Notes under the pieces: generated by a model
What the model was told of the DNA's origin: nothing
The model's input: only the letters and a program-made list of their open reading frames with translations
The model's database searches: none
Shown here: piece after piece, positions 54,612 through 61,207 of the stretch
How positions within the stretch are numbered: the first letter of the stretch is position 1
How the letters are laid out: the number at the start of each line of letters is the position of its first letter
Assembly (NCBI GenBank): GCA_902793125.1
Contig: CADBCC010000004.1
Location: 20,310 to 84,309 of the forward strand
Length of the DNA: 64,000 nucleotides
Reading direction: 5' to 3'
Source: an uncultured Ruminococcus sp.
Lineage (GTDB): Bacteria; Bacillota; Clostridia; Oscillospirales; Acutalibacteraceae
Position numbers and translations under genes: made by a program

Positions 54612-55257
54612 AATTTAAAAATTTATTTAAAGGATTACTTATGAATTTTGTAAGGAAATTTACAATAAATCCTGTAAATACTGCCGCTAAAAGCGTTCCC
54701 TCTCTTATTCCGACAATTTTACCGAAGAATATCATGGAAAGTACGGCGGCAGTTGCAACGCATGTAATATCGAATCCCACCTTAACTTTTCCGAAATCCT
54801 TACCGCTTACGTCTGAAATGGCTTTTACAAGTCCTTCTCCTGAGTTAAACAGCACATTCGCTACTACCGCGAGAGCGATTCCAAACGCGAGGATAAATAT
54901 TCCCGCGATGGTAAGCGCCATTCTTACAGCGTAATTGGGCGTTGGAATAAACGATACAATATAGAGTCCTATGTCCGTGAATATCCCGAAAAGGAACGAC
55001 ATCGGTATCTGCATTAGCTGAAATAGTTTAAAATTCCTTTTTAGAATAATAATTTGTCCGAGTACAAAGGCAAAGTTTGAAATCGCAGACCACATCCCGA
55101 ATGAAATGAAGTCGAACTTAATACTGAGAACATTCGCTACCGACGATACCGTCGAAATTCCTAAATCGGCGTGCTTCGAGAACGCTATTCCGAGCCCCGA
55201 AAAGAAAAGACCTATCGTAAACAGTATTAACCTTTTTATAAATTCTTTTTTGCTCAT
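54610..55257 (-). CDS. YczE/YyaS-like membrane protein
   Basis: A 215-residue protein with about five hydrophobic helices. The first has F-F-S-G-L-G-I-A-F, followed by A-D-L-G-I-S-T-V-S-S, typical of the YczE family. GGTGA precedes the start. YczE affects lipopeptide synthesis in Bacillus amyloliquefaciens but the biochemical role is not known. It is a single gene between the acnA promoter and typA. Confidence 0.8.
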   Translation of the reverse strand: MSKKEFIKRLILFTIGLFFSGLGIAFSKHADLGISTVSSVANVLSIKFDFISFGMWSAISNFAFVLGQIIILKRNFKLFQLMQIPMSFLFGIFTDIGLYIVSFIPTPNYAVRMALTIAGIFILAFGIALAVVANVLFNSGEGLVKAISDVSGKDFGKVKVGFDITCVATAAVLSMIFFGKIVGIREGTLLAAVFTGFIVNFLTKFISNPLNKFLN

Positions 55258-55369
55258 TTATTTCACCGCGACTATTTTAACACAAATTTATAATAAGTTA
55301 AAGTTGAAATTTGAATTATAAAGTGATATAATTTAAAATTAGGTAATTTTGGGTAAAAGGAATGATAAT

Positions 55370-57190
55370 ATGAGCACGAGAGAGAATTTAAGAAATATCG
55401 CGATTATTGCTCACGTTGACCACGGAAAAACAACTTTGGTTGACCAGCTTTTAAAGCAGAGCGGCGTTTTCAGAGAGAACGAGGAAGTAAACGAGCGTGT
55501 AATGGACTCCAACGACCTCGAGCGTGAGCGCGGTATAACGATACTTTCCAAAAATACTGCCGTAATGTATAACGACACAAAGATTAATATAGTAGATACC
55601 CCGGGGCACGCCGACTTTGGAGGCGAGGTTGAGCGTATTCTTATGATGGTAGACGGCGTTGTGCTTTTGGTAGACGCGTTCGAGGGTTGTATGCCCCAGA
55701 CAAGATTCGTTCTTAAAAAAGCTTTGGGACTCGGTAAAAAGCCCCTTGTTGTTCTTAACAAAATCGACCGTCCCGGAGCTCGTCCCGAGGAGGTTGTCGA
55801 CGAGGTTCTCGACCTCTTTATCGAACTCGGCGCCGACGAAGACCAGCTTGAGTTCCCTGTAGTTTACGCTTCCGCTAAGGACGGCTACGCGTCAGACGAT
55901 CCTTACGAAAAAGGCGAGGATATGACTCCGCTTTTCAACGCGATTATTAACGAAATTCCCGCTCCCGAGGGCGATCCCGACGGCGGTTTACAGCTTCTGT
56001 TATCCAATATCGACTACGATCAGTTTATCGGACGTATCGGCGTAGGACGAGTTGAGCGCGGTTCCGTTAAGAACGGCCAGCAGGCTGTCCTCTGTCACAG
56101 CGACGGAACTACAACCAACGTAAAGGTCGCGAAGCTCTACCAGTTCGAGGGATTAAAGCGTGTTGAAAGCGAAGAAGCGACTTTCGGCGATATTGTCTGC
56201 GTAAGCGGAATTGCCGACATCAATATAGGTGAAACCATCTGCGATACGGAAAATATCGACCCGCTGCCGTTCGTTAAAATTGACGAACCTACGGTAAGTA
56301 TGAATTTTATTGTAAACAATTCTCCTTTTGCGGGCCAGGACGGAAAGTACGTAACCTCGCGCAATATCCGCGAAAGACTTTTCAGAGAGATTGAAACAAA
56401 TATCGCGCTTCGTGTTGAGGAAACCGATTCCGCCGACACCTTTAAGGTAAGCGGACGAGGCGAACTGCATCTTTCAATCCTTATCGAAACAATGCGCCGC
56501 GAAAACTACGAGTTCCAGGTATCGCGCCCGCAGGTAATTACAAAGACAATCGACGGCGTTCTCTGCGAACCGATTGAATATCTTATGATAGAAGTTCCCG
56601 ATAACTATGTCGGAGCTGTAATGGAAAAATTAGGCTCAAGAAAAGCCGAGCTTGTAAATATGGGCACGCGCGAAAGCGGAATTACCCATATTGAGTTTAA
56701 AATCCCTTCGCGCGGACTTATGGGCTATCGTCCCGAGTTCCTGACCGATACAAACGGAAACGGTATTATGAACCACGTTTTCGATTCCTACGAACCCTTT
56801 AAAGGCGAGATTATAACCCGCCGCCAGGGCTCGCTCGTTGCCTTTGAAACAGGCGAAAGCGTAGCCTACGGACTTTTCCAGGTACAGGACAGAGGACGCC
56901 TCTTTATTGGCCCCGGCGTACCCGTGTACGAGGGTATGATTGTCGGCGAGTCTCCGAAAGCGGGCGACATTGTAGTAAATGTCTGCAAGAAAAAGCATAT
57001 TACAAATACCCGCGCCTCAGGTTCAGACGACGCTTTAAAGCTCACTCCGCCCACAATTTTATCGCTCGAACAGTGCCTCGAGTTTATAGCCGACGACGAG
57101 CTTGTTGAGGTAACGCCTAATAATATTAGAATGAGAAAAACAATACTTTTAAAAGAACAGCGAATGAAGCATCAGTTCAGAAAGAAGTAA
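55370..57190 (+). CDS. typA: ribosome-associated GTPase TypA/BipA
   Basis: A 606-residue protein. ATG 55370 (M-S-T-R-E-N-L-R-N-I-A) follows AAAGG; an in-frame TTG at 55349 is not supported. P-loop A-H-V-D-H-G-K-T-T, switch R-G-I-T-I, D-T-P-G-H-A-D and N-K-I-D are intact, with EF-G-like domains and the TypA C-terminal domain. It acts in ribosome assembly and stress at low temperature. Confidence 0.97.
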   Translation: MSTRENLRNIAIIAHVDHGKTTLVDQLLKQSGVFRENEEVNERVMDSNDLERERGITILSKNTAVMYNDTKINIVDTPGHADFGGEVERILMMVDGVVLLVDAFEGCMPQTRFVLKKALGLGKKPLVVLNKIDRPGARPEEVVDEVLDLFIELGADEDQLEFPVVYASAKDGYASDDPYEKGEDMTPLFNAIINEIPAPEGDPDGGLQLLLSNIDYDQFIGRIGVGRVERGSVKNGQQAVLCHSDGTTTNVKVAKLYQFEGLKRVESEEATFGDIVCVSGIADINIGETICDTENIDPLPFVKIDEPTVSMNFIVNNSPFAGQDGKYVTSRNIRERLFREIETNIALRVEETDSADTFKVSGRGELHLSILIETMRRENYEFQVSRPQVITKTIDGVLCEPIEYLMIEVPDNYVGAVMEKLGSRKAELVNMGTRESGITHIEFKIPSRGLMGYRPEFLTDTNGNGIMNHVFDSYEPFKGEIITRRQGSLVAFETGESVAYGLFQVQDRGRLFIGPGVPVYEGMIVGESPKAGDIVVNVCKKKHITNTRASGSDDALKLTPPTILSLEQCLEFIADDELVEVTPNNIRMRKTILLKEQRMKHQFRKK

Positions 57191-57194
57191 AATT

Positions 57195-58061
57195 ATGAAT
57201 ATAGTTATTCTTGATTTGGAATGGAACGGTTCCTACAGTAAAAAAGTTCACCATTATGTAAACGAGATAATCGAGTTCGGCGCGGTAAAGGTTGACGAAA
57301 GGCTCGAGATTATCGATACATTTTCAATGCTTATAAAGCCCGAAATCGGAAAAAAACTAAGCAGCCATATCGCGTCCTTAACCCATATAAGTAACGACGA
57401 GCTGTTTGAAAAGGGATTAAGCTTTAAAACCGTAACCGATAAATTCCGCGAGTTCGTCCATGACAGCGTAATTCTTACCTGGGGAACTTCCGATATCTTA
57501 ACCCTTATGGATAATTTCAGCTATTATACGGGCGACAGCGAAATCCCCTTCCTGAAAAGCTACTGCAACCTCCAGGAGTATTGCGAGTACGCTCTTGACG
57601 TACACAATCCCGCGGCTCAGCTCGGACTAATAAACTGCGCTGAAATGCTTGAAATCAACAGCGATGAGGGAGAGCTCCACAGGGCTTACACCGACGCTTT
57701 GCTAAGTTTAAAATGTCTTAAAAAGCTTTATAACAAAAAGCAGTTCGCGGGCTATATTTCAGAAGCTGACGACGAATTCTATCGCAAAATTACATTTAAA
57801 AATAAGCTCATTACCGATATAAACAATCCGCTTATTGATAAATCCCAGCTCTATTTTATATGCGATGACTGCGGAATCAGAGTTGAACAGTTAACTCACT
57901 TTAAAGTAAAAAATAAAAACTTTGTCGCAAAATTCCGCTGCCCGAAATGCCGGAAAGTATTTAACGGAAAAATCTCAATGCGCCTGAAATTTGACGGCGT
58001 AACAATTAAAAAACGCACGTTTGAAAACGCGCCTCCTCAAATTCCAGACGACGATGAATAA
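57195..58061 (+). CDS. DnaQ-like 3'-5' exonuclease with C-terminal zinc ribbon
   Basis: A 288-residue protein four bases after typA. The DEDDh exonuclease domain (about 1-175) starts with L-D-L-E-W-N (Asp7, Glu9), continues with T-W-G-x-x-D, and ends H-R-A-Y-T-D-A-L. It resembles KapD-type and Eri-type exonucleases. A C-terminal zinc ribbon (C-D-D-C, C-P-K-C, about 225-255) is not usual for the family and may bind nucleic acid. An RNA substrate is likely given the link with typA, but unproven. Confidence 0.88.
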   Translation: MNIVILDLEWNGSYSKKVHHYVNEIIEFGAVKVDERLEIIDTFSMLIKPEIGKKLSSHIASLTHISNDELFEKGLSFKTVTDKFREFVHDSVILTWGTSDILTLMDNFSYYTGDSEIPFLKSYCNLQEYCEYALDVHNPAAQLGLINCAEMLEINSDEGELHRAYTDALLSLKCLKKLYNKKQFAGYISEADDEFYRKITFKNKLITDINNPLIDKSQLYFICDDCGIRVEQLTHFKVKNKNFVAKFRCPKCRKVFNGKISMRLKFDGVTIKKRTFENAPPQIPDDDE

Positions 58062-58092
58062 AAGGCTCCGTAGGGATCCTTTTTTTCTGTGT
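58062..58092 (+). terminator. terminator of the typA-exonuclease operon
   Basis: An imperfect AAAGGCTCC / GGGATCCTTT hairpin followed by seven T. Confidence 0.75.
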
Positions 58093-58245
58093 AAATAAAT
58101 TAATAAATTCAGCTTGCTGAATGAATAATTACTGAGAATATACCGAGTTGATATAAATTGTGAATGATATTAACTTAATATAAATTATATAAACATCATA
58201 TCGTAAATTTGTTAAAAATGCCGAAGGTTTAATTCTTTAAAATCA

Positions 58246-58274
58246 TTGAAAATACTTTTAAAATATGTTAAACT
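58246..58274 (+). promoter_or_regulatory. promoter of surface cassette copy A
   Basis: TTGAAA (58246-58251), a 17-base spacer, and TAAACT (58269-58274). The predicted start is near 58281, the first base of the leader hairpins. The stretch before it (58093-58245) is A/T rich and holds no gene. Confidence 0.55.
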
Positions 58275-58280
58275 ATCTAC

Positions 58281-58481
58281 AAGTATAGTACAACTATGCT
58301 TATACGCATTGTATATCGACGCGTAATATATAATGCGGGTCGGATGGGGTAGAGCCCCGCCCTGCTTTAAATAGCAAGCGGTATGTTTTTTCAATTTTGA
58401 AATCTCACGGTCAGATATTGCGGGAATTATATCCGATAAAAATTTCATTAGGAAAAAATTTATGAAAGGAATGATATTCCT
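58281..58481 (+). promoter_or_regulatory. structured leader RNA, copy A
   Basis: About 200 nt of untranslated leader aligned along nearly its whole length with the leader at 61011-61207. Hairpins in order: AAGTATAGT / ACTATGCTT; CGCATTGTATAT / ATATATAATGCG with loop CGACGCGTA; a GGGG / CCCC stem only in this copy; TGCT-TTAAAT-AGCA; TTTCAA / TTGAAA; GATAT / ATATC. An outer stem TCGGAT / ATCCGA encloses the later ones. The conserved unpaired segment CACGGTCAGATATTGCGGG precedes the ribosome binding site AAAGGAATGAT. No known riboswitch class is recognised. Confidence 0.65.
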
Positions 58482-60560
58482 ATGAGAATGACAAAGAAAA
58501 TTACTTCTATCGTACTTGCTGTACTGATGGTAGTTTCTATGATGTCCGTTATGGCTGTTAGCGCAAGTGCGGCTACTTACGTAGCTAAGATTAACGATAC
58601 ACCGTACGAGACACTCGAAGATGCTTTCGCTGCTGCGGTTGACGGCGACACAATTACAGTACTCGCTGACTGCGCAGGCAACGGTATCAAGACTCCGCAG
58701 GGCAAGTTCGGCACTAACGGTCTTACTGTTGACTTCAATGGTCACACCTACACAATCGACGGCGATCTCGTTGGTTCTACAGGAACACAGACACTTGCGT
58801 TCCAGCTTCTTAAGGATAATAAGATTACTTTCAAGGATGGTACTATCTATTCCGAAAAAGCTAAGATGCTCGTTCAGAACTACAGTGATCTTACACTCGA
58901 CGGTATGACACTTACACTTGATAACCCCAACTATTATCCGTCCTACACACTCTCGAACAACAACGGCAACGTTGTTATCGACGACACAACTATCAACGCT
59001 AACCCCGCAGGCGGCTATGCGTTTGACGTATGCCGTTATTCAAGCTATCCCTCAGTTAACGTTACAGTTAAGGGCAACAGCGTAATCAACGGTGACGTTG
59101 AAATGAGCGCTTCCAAGAGCGATCCTAAGGACGGCTTCTCGCTTACACTTGAAAGCGGTGAAATAAAAGGTACAGTAGTAGTTGACCCGACTGCTCAGAC
59201 TGCGCTGGGCGAGTCTTCTCCTGAAGCTTGTTACACAAAAGATGCTGGTTTCGATATTTACGTAGCTGAGATCGGCACTAATAAGTACGCTACTCTCGAA
59301 GCTGCTTTCGCGGCTGCTACTGACGGCGACACTATCAAAGTAGTTGCTGATTGTGCAGGCAACGGTATCAAAGTAACTCCCGCAGGCAAATTCGCTACAG
59401 GTCTTACGGTTGACTTCGACGGTCATACTTATACAGTAGACGGCGAGACAGTAGGTTCCCCGGGAACAGAAACACTTGCGTTCCAGCTCCTTAAAAATAA
59501 TAAGGTTACATTCAAGAATGGTACACTTTATTCCGAAAAAGCTAAGATGCTTGTTCAGAACTATTGCGACCTTACTCTTGATAATATGACTCTTACACTT
59601 AATAACACAAGCTACAACGGAGCTTATACACTGTCTAACAACAACGGTAACACAGTTATCAAGGATACTACTATCAACGCTAACCCGACAACAGGCAGCT
59701 ATGCGTTTGACGTATGCCGTTATTCAAGCTATCCGTCCGTTAACGTAACAGTTACAGGCGCCAGCAAAATCAACGGTGACGTTGAGGTGTTCGCTTCCAA
59801 GAGCGATCCTAAGAACGGCTTCTCACTTACACTCGAAAGCGGTACAATGACAGGCGATATCGTTCTTGATAAGACTGCTCAGAATGTAATTGCGGCTACT
59901 CCCGAAAAGGTTGAAGTTACCAAGAAGAATACATTCAGCCAGGAAGCTCCTTTAGGCTACGAGTGGAAAGATAATGGCGACGGCACAAGCTCGATTATCG
60001 TCGCTGAATCTAACCCGCTTGATCCGATCGAAAAGCTTGCAGCTGATATCAACGACGGCAACGCATTCGAGATTAATTCTGATTACCTTAAAGGCACACT
60101 CTTAGGCGTACAGAAGAAAAATGCTGTTGACGACGCTGAAATTACTTCCGAATCCCATCAGGAAAACGGTAGCGATATGCGTTTCGTAGCTGTTCTTGAT
60201 AAGGACTTACTTGACGACGCTGACGATTACGGATTCGTACTTGCTAAAGTCGGCACAAATAAGACTTGCGCTAATACAAACTTTGATAATCTTAAAGTTA
60301 ATATGGGCAACGGCGAAAAGACAATCTCCGCTAAGGGCACATACAATACAGTATGCGGCACAGAGTACGGCGATCCCGCTTCCGCTACACCTTACAAGTA
60401 TATCACTTGCGCGGTAAACAGCGTTGATGATTCTTCAAAGATCGTAGCACGTTTCTATTATAAGAAGGACGGTAAGACTTACTACGCTAAGTATGCAGGT
60501 CATAACTATCAGTACACAGGTTGTACGGCAGGCATTAACGTCTCCGGCAACATTTATTAA
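58482..60560 (+). CDS. secreted tandem-repeat beta-helix-like protein (cassette copy A)
   Basis: A 692-residue protein. Signal peptide 1-30 (M-R-M-T-K-K-I-T-S-I-V-L-A-V ... A-S-A). Two homologous repeats of 227 residues (about 31-257 and 258-495), each opening with Y-x-T-L-E-x-A-F-A-A-A-x-D-G-D-T-I and continuing with short beta strands and N-G-T / T-I-N-A-N motifs, as in right-handed beta-helix surface proteins. A linker and a shared C-terminal domain (about 515-692) follow, with G-S-D-M-R-F-V-A-V-L-D and D-D-Y-G-F-V-L-A-K-V-G, also found at 61208 and at the left edge. No LPXTG, dockerin or catalytic motif is seen. The start is fixed by the ribosome binding site and by identity with the paralogue. 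Role unknown; adhesion or glycan binding is a guess. Confidence 0.85.
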   Translation: MRMTKKITSIVLAVLMVVSMMSVMAVSASAATYVAKINDTPYETLEDAFAAAVDGDTITVLADCAGNGIKTPQGKFGTNGLTVDFNGHTYTIDGDLVGSTGTQTLAFQLLKDNKITFKDGTIYSEKAKMLVQNYSDLTLDGMTLTLDNPNYYPSYTLSNNNGNVVIDDTTINANPAGGYAFDVCRYSSYPSVNVTVKGNSVINGDVEMSASKSDPKDGFSLTLESGEIKGTVVVDPTAQTALGESSPEACYTKDAGFDIYVAEIGTNKYATLEAAFAAATDGDTIKVVADCAGNGIKVTPAGKFATGLTVDFDGHTYTVDGETVGSPGTETLAFQLLKNNKVTFKNGTLYSEKAKMLVQNYCDLTLDNMTLTLNNTSYNGAYTLSNNNGNTVIKDTTINANPTTGSYAFDVCRYSSYPSVNVTVTGASKINGDVEVFASKSDPKNGFSLTLESGTMTGDIVLDKTAQNVIAATPEKVEVTKKNTFSQEAPLGYEWKDNGDGTSSIIVAESNPLDPIEKLAADINDGNAFEINSDYLKGTLLGVQKKNAVDDAEITSESHQENGSDMRFVAVLDKDLLDDADDYGFVLAKVGTNKTCANTNFDNLKVNMGNGEKTISAKGTYNTVCGTEYGDPASATPYKYITCAVNSVDDSSKIVARFYYKKDGKTYYAKYAGHNYQYTGCTAGINVSGNIY

Positions 60561-60574
60561 GGAAGGAGATAAAA

Positions 60575-60742
60575 ATGAAAGAATTATATAAGTCTCCTGT
60601 AATTACAGTAGAAGATTTAGCAAAGGCTGACGTACTCTGCGCTTCCACAGAGCAGAATAACGGACAGTATGACTCTTCCAAGAGAGTTGATAACATTAAC
60701 CAGCTCGCTTCCACAATCGGAGATATGTCCGGATTACTGTAA
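60575..60742 (+). CDS. small cassette protein with P-x-I-x-V-E-x-L-x-K-A-D-V-L core
   Basis: A 55-residue protein with GGAAGGAG just upstream of ATG 60575, 14 bases after the surface-protein stop. Residues 7-22 read SPVITVEDLAKADVLC, matching the partner at 264-446; the second half is rich in Asn, Gln and Ser and ends D-M-S-G-L-L. There is no signal peptide. The gene lies before a strong terminator, so the pair is one transcription unit. The recurrence after two surface genes supports it as a real gene. Function unknown. Confidence 0.8.
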   Translation: MKELYKSPVITVEDLAKADVLCASTEQNNGQYDSSKRVDNINQLASTIGDMSGLL

Positions 60743-60765
60743 TCCTTAAGGGAAAAATTAAATTT

Positions 60766-60793
60766 CAGCCGGCGGTTTTGCGACCGCCGGCTG
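60766..60793 (+). terminator. terminator of cassette copy A
   Basis: CAGCCGGCGGT and ACCGCCGGCTG perfect arms, followed by six T. Confidence 0.93.
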
Positions 60794-60976
60794 TTTTTTA
60801 TAGTTATTTATAGCTGAATCACTTGCGCGTATGAAGAATTACGAGGGCTGAGAACTGCCCGCGGGGAAGAGGATATAAGACTATTTTAAGGGTGAAAAAT
60901 ATTAACTTGGGTAAATTATCTAAACATTAAATAAAAAATTTGTTAAAATTGACTACTGTATAATTCTTTTAATTCA

Positions 60977-61005
60977 TTGAATTATCTTTTTAAATTTGAT
61001 ATAAT
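60977..61005 (+). promoter_or_regulatory. promoter of surface cassette copy B
   Basis: TTGAAT (60977-60982), a 17-base spacer, and TATAAT (61000-61005). The predicted start is near 61012, at the first leader hairpin. Between the terminator and this promoter (60794-60976) no gene is seen. Confidence 0.7.
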
Positions 61006-61010
61006 TCTTA

Positions 61011-61207
61011 AAGTATAGTGATACTATGCTTAAACGCATTGTATATCGACGCGTAATATATAATGCGTATCGGATTAAAAGCCCTGTTTTAAATAACAGG
61101 CGGTATGATTTTTCAATTCTGAAATATCACGGTCAGATATTGCGGGTAAATATCCGATAATCTTTATTAGAAAAATGAATTAAATTTATGAAAGGAGTGA
61201 TTCTCTT
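61011..61207 (+). promoter_or_regulatory. structured leader RNA, copy B
   Basis: The same architecture as 58281-58481. The second hairpin is identical. In the third, CCTGTT-TTAAAT-AACAGG replaces copy A's TGCT / AGCA pairing, so a C-G pair has become T-A, which is a compensatory change. The GGGG / CCCC insert of copy A is absent. The outer stem TATCGGAT / ATCCGATA is extended to eight pairs. AAAGGAGTGAT precedes the ATG. Confidence 0.65.

Noticed and set aside
58281-58481. Leader considered as a cyclic-di-GMP, cobalamin or other known riboswitch
   Set aside because: The signature sequences of those classes that I know are not present. A covariance-model search would settle this.
58212-58745. 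177-codon minus-strand frame over the leader of cassette copy A
   Set aside because: It spans the promoter, leader and signal peptide of the plus-strand gene; the leader shows structural rather than coding conservation with copy B.
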